Below the pieces are notes generated by a model. That model did not search any database and was not told where the DNA came from. It saw only the letters and a program-made list of their open reading frames with translations. Made by a program: the position numbers and the translations under genes. Source: Cochlodiniinecator piscidefendens (GTDB lineage Bacteria; Pseudomonadota; Alphaproteobacteria; Rhodobacterales; Rhodobacteraceae). Taken from it: a stretch of DNA of 64,000 bases. Position 1 is the first letter of the stretch; each line of letters begins with the position of its first letter. The stretch spans positions 62,001-126,000 of the forward strand of contig NZ_JAAOIE010000007.1 in NCBI RefSeq assembly GCF_011326755.1. The letters are read 5' to 3'. Shown in pieces: positions 1 through 7,506 of the stretch.

Positions 1-2
1 AG

Positions 3-881
3 GCGAGGTCTGCCCCAAACAGCACGTTTTTTACACCACGAACTGCCGAGAAAAAATTTGGAGTAAGTCGCTGGAAATTTGAACAACGGCTAATCGAAAT
101 GGGCTTCGCACCAAAACCTCCGGACGGAAGCCGCCCCGTCTTTCCTGACTATCCAAGTTTGGAACTAATAAAACAGATAGTAAACGATATTGAGAAGCTA
201 CAAGATGCAAAAAGTACTGCAAGTTTCTTGGGCATTGAACGCGGGACATTACTTATTCTAGCAAAAGCCGGTGTACTTCACGTTGAGCTGAAACTTGACA
301 CAAAAACACCCTACTATGACAGTCGTAAAGTTTCCGCATTTCTTGCTCAACTAAGAAGACAATGCATCCAAAGTGACGGCTCAGTTGGCGCCTGCAGCGA
401 TCCATTCTCAAAGGTGGCCGCTAGGTCTCAGTGGGGACTGGGTGAGCTACTAAAGCTCATACTTTCTGAAAAATTACCTCTTCACGCCGACAATCCCAAA
501 ACTGCCAAGTTCCATGAATTTAGGGTATCACTTCCGGTGGTGCAAAAAGCAATGGCACGACAACAGGACACCTTTTGCAACCTCAGTGACGCCGCAGAAA
601 GTCTAGCGATTGACACCAAAACTGTTCGCGCTCTGATTAGTTCAGGTTTCATCGACACCGTCTTGCGTTCACCCCAAGAAACACGTCAACGCTGGCATAT
701 CGTATCAAAGAAATCCGTTGCCAAGTTCAACAGAAAATACATCTCGTTGAAAAAGCTCTGTTTTTTAAGGGGCGAAAGCGTCCAACGCGTGACACAGGAT
801 CTTATCCAAGCCAAGCATTCGCCATTGCCTCTTGGTCCTAAGACACAACGAATTTTTCGGCGGTCCGACGTGCTAAAATGA
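3..881 (+). CDS. C-terminal part of a multi-HTH protein, possibly TniQ-like (5' end outside window)
   Basis: The reading frame is open from the first codon of the window, upstream of the first ATG at position 99, so this is the end of a longer gene. The visible part of about 290 residues contains at least three helix-turn-helix-like units of one style: an AEKKFGVS segment just before the ATG, FLGIERGTLLILAKAGVL, and AAESLAIDTKTVRALISSGF. Each is followed by a basic stretch of the kind found in excisionase-like units. Serial HTH units of this kind occur in the C-terminal half of TniQ-family transposition proteins, which is the basis of the tentative name. No zinc-binding or catalytic N-terminal domain can be seen because it lies outside the window. 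A DNA-binding role is well supported; the family is not. A terminator follows directly. Confidence 0.45.
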   Translation, partial: ARSAPNSTFFTPRTAEKKFGVSRWKFEQRLIEMGFAPKPPDGSRPVFPDYPSLELIKQIVNDIEKLQDAKSTASFLGIERGTLLILAKAGVLHVELKLDTKTPYYDSRKVSAFLAQLRRQCIQSDGSVGACSDPFSKVAARSQWGLGELLKLILSEKLPLHADNPKTAKFHEFRVSLPVVQKAMARQQDTFCNLSDAAESLAIDTKTVRALISSGFIDTVLRSPQETRQRWHIVSKKSVAKFNRKYISLKKLCFLRGESVQRVTQDLIQAKHSPLPLGPKTQRIFRRSDVLK

Positions 882-914
882 GATAGCATGTCGCCTATCG
901 CCACGTCGAGACAG

Positions 915-940
915 AGCCAGCGTTCCGCTGGCTTTTTCTT
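915..940 (+). terminator. Rho-independent terminator after the multi-HTH gene
   Basis: A perfect 8-bp stem (AGCCAGCG / CGCTGGCT, 915-922 and 926-933) with a 3-nt loop is followed by a T-rich run. It lies 34 bp after the stop codon at 881 and suits a plus-strand transcript. Confidence 0.75.
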
Positions 941-1507
941 TGGCGTTGAAAGGAATATTTATGGTGCCGAAAGGGAAGCTTTGCTGCACAGTTCAAACGT
1001 GGATGCATTGATTTCATTACATTTTAGGACCTGAAAAAGGAACTATTATGGGTTCCTGATCACCCTATCCAAGCTCAAAATAAGTTACTCTCCTGCTACG
1101 GTGGGTTTTACTGCGAATTGAGTATGCTTCGCCCTCATACCGCACCCAAAATATACCGCCAAAATGACACATGGTATATCCGCACTTATGTACCCAAAGC
1201 GGTGTGCATTTAGCTGAGGCCAATCGTGGGCAGCACTCAAGGCTGCGATCAGATTTATATGTTTGGCTTAGTGAGCTTCTTGAACAGGATACACAGGTAT
1301 CACATCGGGTAGGTGGACTAGCTGATGTTGAGACCGCAGAGCTGCCAAATTCCTCATCAATTGAGATACCCGCACAAGAGTAACAGCTTTGAGGTATTAA
1401 ATCGATGACTTGAGCGCAGTTAACTGCCTCCGTCGCCAAATCAATCCCGATATCCTTCGCTCTTACCCCATTCGGATGCCAGTGAAACAAGATTGTGTAA
1501 ATAGTCA
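941..1507. other. Gene-poor stretch, no recognised gene; possible mobile-element scar
   Basis: This stretch of about 570 bp has no open frame I can assign. A minus-strand frame (1065-1508) is Cys/Ser-rich and matches nothing I recognise. A 29-codon plus-strand frame at 1124-1213 reads NDTWYIRTYVPKAV near its end, which resembles the start of some phage-type integrases before it hits a stop. Next to a possible transposition gene this could be a decayed mobile-element remnant, but the evidence is thin. Confidence 0.3.
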
Positions 1508-1516
1508 TTTACACAA

Positions 1517-1544
1517 GAGAGCACCGGCTTAGGCCGGGGCTCTC
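1517..1544 (-). terminator. Hairpin downstream of the AhpD-like gene
   Basis: A 12-bp stem with one mismatch (GAGAGC-CGGC arms) and a 4-nt loop lies 20 bp after the stop codon of the minus-strand gene at 1565. The sequence after it on that strand is only mildly T-rich, so it may be a weak terminator. Confidence 0.55.
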
Positions 1545-1564
1545 AATTAGATCTAAGGAACAAA

Positions 1565-1903
1565 CTACCCTGCGCTGAATGTATCAAAGGCATTGAGCGC
1601 CTTTGCACCATAAGCCAAAGAAGGCCCGCCGCCCATGTAGGCCGTCATCGAAAGCGCTTCGCAAACTTCTTCCCGGGATGCCCCCAAACGAACAAGAGAT
1701 TTTGCATGAAACCCAATGCAGCTATCGCAACGTGTAGATACGGCTATACCAAGCGCGATTAGCTCTTTGGTTTTTTCGTCAAGAGCTCCATCTTTTTTGG
1801 CCGCTTTGCCCATTTTATCGAAACCTGCCATCGTATCGGGCATTTCTTTTGCAAGAGTGGTGATATTCCCAACAGTTTCGCCTAAAAATTCATCCCAATT
1901 CAT
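1565..1903 (-). CDS. AhpD-like carboxymuconolactone decarboxylase-family protein
   Basis: This 112-residue protein belongs to the AhpD/CMD superfamily of small all-helical proteins, many of which are thiol peroxidases or disulfide reductases. The family signature is complete: Glu47 in KELIALGIA, then Cys59-x2-Cys62 and His66 in RCDSCIGFHAKSL, as in AhpD-type redox centres. The start MNWDEF was chosen because AGGTAAG stands just upstream; the longer frame adds 20 residues without homology. No peroxiredoxin AhpC partner is adjacent. It is transcribed divergently from an ArsP-type permease across a 201-bp spacer, so the two may share regulation. A redox role is likely; the substrate is unknown. 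Confidence 0.85.
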   Translation of the reverse strand: MNWDEFLGETVGNITTLAKEMPDTMAGFDKMGKAAKKDGALDEKTKELIALGIAVSTRCDSCIGFHAKSLVRLGASREEVCEALSMTAYMGGGPSLAYGAKALNAFDTFSAG

Positions 1904-2042
1904 ATTCTTACCTTTTGTCTGCACATATGAACATAAAATATAACTCATTGGCGAGCAGTGCAAGGATGCTAATTAATCTGCATATTTGGATCGTTGAGCA
2001 ACACCTATTAGCATTTAATAATACTAATATACCGGTAATATG

Positions 2043-2071
2043 TTGATAATTGAGTTCCTTCACTCTAGATA
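2043..2071 (+). promoter_or_regulatory. Predicted sigma-70-type promoter for the permease
   Basis: TTGATA, a 17-bp spacer and TAGATA lie 34 bp before the ATG at 2105. The short palindrome ACCGGT (2031-2036) in an AT-rich block just upstream of the -35 could mark a regulator site; no regulator gene is adjacent. Confidence 0.45.
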
Positions 2072-2104
2072 ACCAATAACCGCAACACACAATGGATTAG
2101 ACAC

Positions 2105-3070
2105 ATGTCTCCCGAACTTCTCACAGGCGTCGAGAACGCGCTAAATATGTTCCTTTTCTTAGCTGTCGAACTGACACTTCTATTTTTGCTCATCAGTTAT
2201 GGTGTTGGAGTGTTGCAAGAATTCATTTCACCCGAACGCATTCAATCAATCTTGAGCTCACGCAACGGGAAAGGTTACATCATGGCCGCATTGCTGGGCG
2301 CAATAACGCCATTTTGCTCCTGCTCAACCATTCCATTCTTGAAAGGTCTGTTACGGGCCTGCGCTGGATTTGGTCCAATGATGGTTTTTCTTTTCTCAAG
2401 TCCGCTGCTGAACCCAATTATCATCGGCCTCTTTGTCGTTACATTTGGGCTTCAGGTCGCGCTCGTATACTTCACAATTGCTTTGGGGGTTTCGATTATG
2501 GCCGGAGTGATATTAGAAAAACTAGGCTTTGAACAATACATTGAACCAAACGCGTACCACCCCCCCGCTGCCAATACTTGTGGGTCAACTTGCTCATCCT
2601 CGCTTTCAAAACCTGAAAACCGCTGGGTCCGCATTTGGAAAATCACTTGGAAAGATTTCAAAGGCGTGTTGCCCTTTTTATTGGCCGGCATTTTAATAGG
2701 CTCGGCCATCTATGGGTTTTTACCAACCGAGCTTATCAGCAAATACGCCGGTAACGACAACTTAATGGCTATTCCAATATCGGCTGTCATTGGCATACCA
2801 CTTTATATCCGCGCCGAGGCTGTTATTCCACTTAGCGCAGCATTGGCAGCAAAGGGGATGTCTTTGGGGGCAGTAATGGCCCTGATTATAGGCAGCGCAG
2901 GTGCCAGTTTAACCGAGGTAATTTTACTGAGGTCTATCTTCAAAATGAAAATGATCGCGGCATTTCTGTTCGTTATTATCAGCATGGCGATGCTGGCAGG
3001 TTTTGTATACGCGTTAACTCCTCTCGGCGATAACATCGCCACCCAATTCGGGTTACCGGAGGCCAGCTAA
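2105..3070 (+). CDS. Permease of the ArsP/DUF318 family
   Basis: This is a 321-residue inner-membrane protein with about eight hydrophobic segments in two blocks separated by a hydrophilic loop (about residues 150-180). It has the family hallmark PFCSCSTIPF with Cys71 and Cys73 at the end of the second segment, and the second-half motif IPLYIRAEAVIPL. Members include ArsP, which exports trivalent organoarsenicals, and permeases linked to thiol or redox stress. The loop carries a further CGSTC cysteine pair that could bind a soft metal or thiol. No ArsR regulator or thioredoxin-like partner is adjacent, unlike in many relatives. The substrate cannot be named from sequence. Confidence 0.85.
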   Translation: MSPELLTGVENALNMFLFLAVELTLLFLLISYGVGVLQEFISPERIQSILSSRNGKGYIMAALLGAITPFCSCSTIPFLKGLLRACAGFGPMMVFLFSSPLLNPIIIGLFVVTFGLQVALVYFTIALGVSIMAGVILEKLGFEQYIEPNAYHPPAANTCGSTCSSSLSKPENRWVRIWKITWKDFKGVLPFLLAGILIGSAIYGFLPTELISKYAGNDNLMAIPISAVIGIPLYIRAEAVIPLSAALAAKGMSLGAVMALIIGSAGASLTEVILLRSIFKMKMIAAFLFVIISMAMLAGFVYALTPLGDNIATQFGLPEAS

Positions 3071-3090
3071 CAGCTGTGTTTACAAACAAA

Positions 3091-3122
3091 AAAGGGGAAG
3101 GACCGTCAAACAGCCCTTCCCT
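3091..3122 (-). terminator. Terminator of the 3173-8957 operon
   Basis: The stem GGGAAGG / CCTTCCC (3095-3101 and 3115-3121) is followed on the minus strand by a long T-rich run. It lies about 50 bp beyond the stop of the last operon gene and could also slow plus-strand transcripts from the convergent permease gene. Confidence 0.7.
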
Positions 3123-3172
3123 TTGACCTATTCCGTCTGCGCATTACCAATCACAGAAGGATAGAAAGCCCA

Positions 3173-4183
3173 TCAACCGATCAAGGCCTCAATGCGTTGC
3201 AAGGTCGCTGTGTTTACAGCGACACCTTCGCTGGCAGAACGAATGCGTTTTTGTCCTCGTCCATCACCAGGTAGGTGCGCACCATCCTGATTATGAATTG
3301 CTCCAACCAAATCAGCCATACGCGCAGCAAAATCCCCGCCTGACGTCGCTGCAGGATCAATGGCAATAAAGAACTGACCCGTTTTTGGTGGCCCACCAGC
3401 GGTCCCGGAAAACGGTGCCGCATTAATACCAAGTGTTGCGCCTGTCATCGCCGCTGCCAGCATTTCAACCAGCAATGCAACACCAACGCCCTTATAGCCA
3501 CCTGATGGAGCCATAGAGCCTTTGAGGCCCACATTAGGATCAGTTGTAGGGTTTCCTTGATCATCAAGTGCCCAACCCTCAGGAATCGGCTTACCTTCAC
3601 GGGCATGTTTCATCACTTCGCTTTTCGCGATTGTGCTTGCACTTTGGTCAATCAAAATTGCAGGCTCGCCCTGTTCATTTGGGGCAGCGATCGAAAACGG
3701 ATTGGTACCAACAACGGGCTTTGCACCACCAGATGGGGCAATAGATGCCGGGGCGTTGGTGAAACCCATACCCAATAACCCAGCCTGTGCCAGACGGTAG
3801 GTATGATACCCAAGGACACCACAGTTATAGCTGTTTTTGATCGCCAAAACGGCTACGCCTTGCTCGCGCGCAAGCGGAATAAGTTTCTCAAATCCGGCAT
3901 CGATGGCGGCGTGGGCAAAGCCTGTTCCGGCATCAACTGTCAACACACTAGGGCGCGGTTGACTTAGCGCTGATTCAGCCTGGCCATCGACCTTACCACA
4001 CTGCACGTGTTCGCAATAAATCGGGATATAAGCCAATCCATGGCTCGCCACGCCGTCAGCTTCGGTTGCTGCGGTCGCCACGGCAAGCGGACGCGCATTT
4101 TTTTCAGATGTGCCAGAAGCGACAAGCGCACGGAAAGAAATGTCTTCAATTTCCGACAGGCTAAGTGTTTTATATTCGATCAT
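3173..4183 (-). CDS. Ldh_2-family (malate/lactate dehydrogenase-like) NAD(P)-dependent oxidoreductase
   Basis: This 336-residue protein has the Ldh_2 fold, a dehydrogenase family unrelated to classical lactate dehydrogenase. Members reduce or oxidise 2-oxo/2-hydroxy acids, ureidoglycolate, sulfolactate, or the cyclic imines Δ1-piperideine-2- and Δ1-pyrroline-2-carboxylate. Visible family features are the catalytic-histidine motif DGVASHG (Asp43, His48), the segment with VLAIKNSYNCGVLGYH, and VVGTNPFSIAAP. The start MIEYKT was chosen for the GAGGACAC upstream. It is the last gene of a five-gene operon, 10 bp after the DUF3726 gene, followed by a terminator. Operon context suggests a late or side step in breakdown of an amino-acid-like or N-heterocyclic compound; that is inference. 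Confidence 0.88.
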   Translation of the reverse strand: MIEYKTLSLSEIEDISFRALVASGTSEKNARPLAVATAATEADGVASHGLAYIPIYCEHVQCGKVDGQAESALSQPRPSVLTVDAGTGFAHAAIDAGFEKLIPLAREQGVAVLAIKNSYNCGVLGYHTYRLAQAGLLGMGFTNAPASIAPSGGAKPVVGTNPFSIAAPNEQGEPAILIDQSASTIAKSEVMKHAREGKPIPEGWALDDQGNPTTDPNVGLKGSMAPSGGYKGVGVALLVEMLAAAMTGATLGINAAPFSGTAGGPPKTGQFFIAIDPAATSGGDFAARMADLVGAIHNQDGAHLPGDGRGQKRIRSASEGVAVNTATLQRIEALIG

Positions 4184-4193
4184 GTGTCCTCGC

Positions 4194-4841
4194 TTAATCG
4201 TTGTCACCAAGCCCAGCACCCGCACCCAAGAGACGGGACTCTTCGGTGGCCGGAGCATATGTGCGCTCAGCAAATTCTGTTATTGTTTTGAAGCTACTTT
4301 CTTGGGGAACCGCGAATGTGTGCCGGGTGACGCGTTCACCGCTGGGTAGTGCCACCCGTTGAACCAAGACTTCTGCAGGATTGGCAGAAGTTAAGGCGCC
4401 GATTTCACAATTCAACCACAGGTCTGCCCCGTCGGTCATTGCAACAACATCGTTCCATTTCACAGAAACAACGCAATCCATTTCTTTTGCCGCAGCGGCA
4501 GCAAACGCCAATAAGAATACGGGGGCCACAACGCCCTGCAACCGGATAGGATCAGCCCGCAACATATAGGCATGATCGGAAAGCGTAGCGCCTGAAAGTA
4601 ACGGACATAAACGACCCGACTGAGAAGACCAGTTTCCGGCACTATCCTGAACAACCATGTTAGATAGATCCGCCCCGGCTGTTTCGCGCAGATATGACGC
4701 AAGCACCTCACATCCACCCAAACCACGGCCGCAAAGCCACCGAACGGCTTTGGCAGATTCTTCGGCTATGCCCCAACTGTGCCCCAAGCCACGCGTTGCG
4801 CGTTTGGTTGCCGCCTGAATTTCATTTAATGAAAGGATCAT
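4194..4841 (-). CDS. DUF3726-family protein
   Basis: This 215-residue protein is rich in Ala and Leu, has no signal peptide and no obvious catalytic motif, and matches my recollection of DUF3726, a family of unknown function common in marine alphaproteobacteria. The start MILSLNE was chosen because its ATG overlaps the stop of the upstream 562-residue gene by 4 bp (ATGA), which implies translational coupling. The frame upstream of it only overlaps that gene. A small hydrophobic segment around residues 105-115 (VFLLAFAAAAAKEM) looks like a buried helix and not a membrane anchor. Its place between a protein of unknown function and a dehydrogenase suggests an obligate partner or subunit in this catabolic operon. 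Confidence 0.75.
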   Translation of the reverse strand: MILSLNEIQAATKRATRGLGHSWGIAEESAKAVRWLCGRGLGGCEVLASYLRETAGADLSNMVVQDSAGNWSSQSGRLCPLLSGATLSDHAYMLRADPIRLQGVVAPVFLLAFAAAAAKEMDCVVSVKWNDVVAMTDGADLWLNCEIGALTSANPAEVLVQRVALPSGERVTRHTFAVPQESSFKTITEFAERTYAPATEESRLLGAGAGLGDND

Positions 4842-6526
4842 AGCGTGCCCTCCGGATAAACCCACAGATCTGCGTTCTTCTGCGTCAGGTCTTCTGGATA
4901 CGGCGCGCCAGCATACATACAGATACGCACCCAACGATCCGACCGCGGGTCGAAATGTGTCGCCCCGAAAAACGAAAGCTTTGCGCGCAGCATATCTATT
5001 GGCATCACAGTAGCACTAATCGTGTTGTCGTGAATTTCGCTATAGGGTGCCAAAGCACTTTGTTGAGCCCGACGAATGGTATGGCGATACTCCGGGTGCT
5101 TAAGTAAAAATGCAGCAATGGGCGTATCATTTGGCCAATCGTTTAACGCCTCGAAGGCCTTTGTAGCATCTCGTGCAGGTGCTAGCGGTTGTTCGTATTC
5201 CGTAATTGGTTCATCAAACCGTTCACCGAGACGTGGCTCTAGCTTTTCAGCAGAAACATACCAAGCGCGCGCGCAATGTTCATGATCGTCCCAGTCAAGT
5301 TCAAGTGCCCAGCCAAAACTGGATTTAATAAGGTCGCGCACGGTTTCAACAGAAGCAGAACCATCAATGCGAAATGCATCCCGATTGGTGTCGCCCATAC
5401 AATCGGCTAATCCGTCAACGAGATCGCTGTAGGGTTCTAAGATGAGCGAGGCAACTTTTTCCTGCCCCTCTTCGCTCAGGTTGTCTTGCGACCACACCAC
5501 GAGCTTATCCCAAGGATATTCGCCTGTCAGATCATTGCTGGCGAAGTATTCATCAAGCGCAACCAAATCTGCGCGCAATCCCGCGACCTTTTCAACCTGC
5601 ACAGGATGCTGAGACCGCCAAAGAGCAACAGAAATCGCACTGCATTCAAATAACCGTTGAAAAGCGGCGATCTCTTCTGACGTCGCCTTTTCGACGGATC
5701 GTACACGCGCGATTGCCTCTTCGCGTGCCATAATCCAGTTACTAAACAACACTGGGTGATTGATAATGAAGGGTGCCATCCCCAAACCGGTAGAGTTGCC
5801 GATACCCAAACGACGTGCAATTGCCGGATCTAGCGTCGCTGTTTTATCACCACCAACAGCCTGCGCCATATGCTGAACAAGATCGCGCACAAATGTCCGC
5901 GTCAAATAGACAGACAGCATTTCAATCTGGAATGGTGCGTGCATTTCAGGGCGCTGCGCGATTAACTCGCGATCAGCAGCACCAAATTTTCCAGAGCCAT
6001 AAACCGCTGTGGTGCGCATCAGATACCCGACATCACCAATTTGCGCGGCGTCAGGTTGGCGCCCGCTTGATAGGGCTTCGACCACATGCGCCCATAGACG
6101 CACAGATCGATTGGCACGCGACAGAGATAGCTCAGACTGGCTGACCCGCCCTGCTTCTTGGTAAGGTACATTTTTCGACAGGCGTTCGATATCATCCACA
6201 GTCGGAATACCATCAAACATCGCAAAGGTGGCATCCCATGCTTCGGCAATCACTCGATCTGACCGTTTATCCGCAGGCAAATCATGTGCAAAGGCGACCA
6301 ATGAATATGCACGTTCAGGACCGTGAGCGGTATAAACAGCATGGCCAACGCCATTTTCATCGATGTTAAAAACAGGCCTGGAAAAGCTCCATTCCTCATT
6401 TGCCATACGACGCATCAATATCCGCATAAAGCTAAGCCGAGATTGATGCAAAGACCCCAACCGCGACAGGCGCATGACCTGTCCTGGTTCTCGTCTCGGG
6501 ATGTGGGTCTGCGCGCCTGTCGCCAT
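4838..6526 (-). CDS. Conserved 562-residue protein of unknown function in a catabolic operon
   Basis: I do not recognise a domain. The protein is soluble, with no signal peptide or membrane segment, and rich in Trp, Asp and Arg. Its N-terminus is basic (RLSRLGSLHQSRLSFMR); the middle is largely helical with an IGNSTGLGMAPFIINHP segment near residue 250; the C-terminus carries THFDPRSDRWVRICMYAG and ends with WVYPEGTL. The start MATGAQTH has a good AAGGA site inside the end of the preceding gene, leaving 5 bp between stop and start. The 3' end overlaps the DUF3726 gene by 4 bp. Its size and central place suggest it is the key or substrate-specific component of the pathway. That is inference only. 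Confidence 0.75.
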   Translation of the reverse strand: MATGAQTHIPRREPGQVMRLSRLGSLHQSRLSFMRILMRRMANEEWSFSRPVFNIDENGVGHAVYTAHGPERAYSLVAFAHDLPADKRSDRVIAEAWDATFAMFDGIPTVDDIERLSKNVPYQEAGRVSQSELSLSRANRSVRLWAHVVEALSSGRQPDAAQIGDVGYLMRTTAVYGSGKFGAADRELIAQRPEMHAPFQIEMLSVYLTRTFVRDLVQHMAQAVGGDKTATLDPAIARRLGIGNSTGLGMAPFIINHPVLFSNWIMAREEAIARVRSVEKATSEEIAAFQRLFECSAISVALWRSQHPVQVEKVAGLRADLVALDEYFASNDLTGEYPWDKLVVWSQDNLSEEGQEKVASLILEPYSDLVDGLADCMGDTNRDAFRIDGSASVETVRDLIKSSFGWALELDWDDHEHCARAWYVSAEKLEPRLGERFDEPITEYEQPLAPARDATKAFEALNDWPNDTPIAAFLLKHPEYRHTIRRAQQSALAPYSEIHDNTISATVMPIDMLRAKLSFFGATHFDPRSDRWVRICMYAGAPYPEDLTQKNADLWVYPEGTL

Positions 6527-6531
6527 GTAGT

Positions 6532-7506
6532 TTATCCTTTTGGGGTAAAGTTTTCAGCGTAGAACCGATGCCAGTTCTTGCCCATGATCCCCGCCACTTC
6601 GTCAGAGTTCAGGCCGGTCGCGCGCAGCCCGTTTTCTATGTTGCCAAAGTCACGGTTGTCTTTGAACCACTTCGGCATATCCGGGAACCCCGGTGCGCTG
6701 GCGGATCCTTCGCCATAGTCGATTTCTTTGCTCCAGCGCCCAACACGCATCCACTCTACAACAGAGTCAGCATGATCTTGGCACAGATCAGTACCGATGC
6801 CCAAATGCTGCGCACCGTATTTCTCAGCCGTACGTGCGATCATCTCACAGAAGCCTTCGAGCGTGCAATCGCCTTTGTCTTTCAGATGATGAGGATAGAC
6901 AGAGAACCCCATCATGCCGCCGTTTTGCGTAACAGCGCGGATGACGTCATCCTTTTTGTTACGCAGGGCTGGGGACCAATCATAAGGGTTGGCATGGGTG
7001 ATCGCGATCGGACGCTCAGAAATATCTGCCGCCTCAATGGTTGATCTATCAGCCGAATGGCTCATATCAACAACCAAACCAACGCGGTTCATCTCTTTGA
7101 TAACCTGCTTGCCCATCCGGGTAATACCGGGATCTTCGGCCTCATAGCACCCCGTCGCGAGCAGCGATTGGTTGTTATAAGTCAACTGCATGAACCGCGC
7201 GCCGAGGGTGTGCACGATTTCAACCAGCCCAATATCATCTTCGATCGGGCTCGGATTTTGGAACCCAAAGAAGATCGCAGTACGCCCGGTTTCGCGTGCC
7301 TTATCGACATCAGAGGCCCATTGCCCCTTCATGATCAAATCAGGATATTGTTCAAACCAGCGGTTCCACTGTTCAAAATTCAGAACAGTTTCACGGAAAT
7401 TCTCGTGGTATGAAATGGTGACGTGGACAGCGTCCACGCCCCCTTCGCGCATTTGGCGGAAAATCTTTTCCGACCAGTTGGCATATTGCAGGTTATCAAT
7501 CAGCAT
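6532..7506 (-). CDS. M19 (renal dipeptidase)-like protein with altered metal site
   Basis: This 324-residue protein has the amidohydrolase TIM-barrel of peptidase family M19. Retained family positions are His150 (VVDMSHS), His171 (ITHAN) and Asp240 (GIGTDL). The usual N-terminal His-x-Asp zinc pair is absent, the protein starting LIDNLQYANWS, and the bridging Glu of the GVEGG region appears as Gln83 (FGFQNPS). Only the ligands of one metal site remain, so it is unlikely to be an ordinary two-zinc dipeptidase. It could be a mononuclear amidohydrolase, decarboxylase or lyase. Its start overlaps the aldehyde dehydrogenase stop by one base (TAATG) and the next gene follows within 5 bp, so it is firmly inside the operon. 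Confidence 0.85.
   Translation of the reverse strand: MLIDNLQYANWSEKIFRQMREGGVDAVHVTISYHENFRETVLNFEQWNRWFEQYPDLIMKGQWASDVDKARETGRTAIFFGFQNPSPIEDDIGLVEIVHTLGARFMQLTYNNQSLLATGCYEAEDPGITRMGKQVIKEMNRVGLVVDMSHSADRSTIEAADISERPIAITHANPYDWSPALRNKKDDVIRAVTQNGGMMGFSVYPHHLKDKGDCTLEGFCEMIARTAEKYGAQHLGIGTDLCQDHADSVVEWMRVGRWSKEIDYGEGSASAPGFPDMPKWFKDNRDFGNIENGLRATGLNSDEVAGIMGKNWHRFYAENFTPKG

Noticed and set aside
1065-1508. 147-codon minus-strand frame in the left gap
   Set aside because: It is rich in Cys and Ser, has no recognised motif and no good ribosome site. It lies in a stretch that looks decayed.
1904-2042. ArsR-type operator in the permease spacer
   Set aside because: Only ACCGGT is symmetric; the flanking AT-rich arms do not form a convincing longer palindrome.
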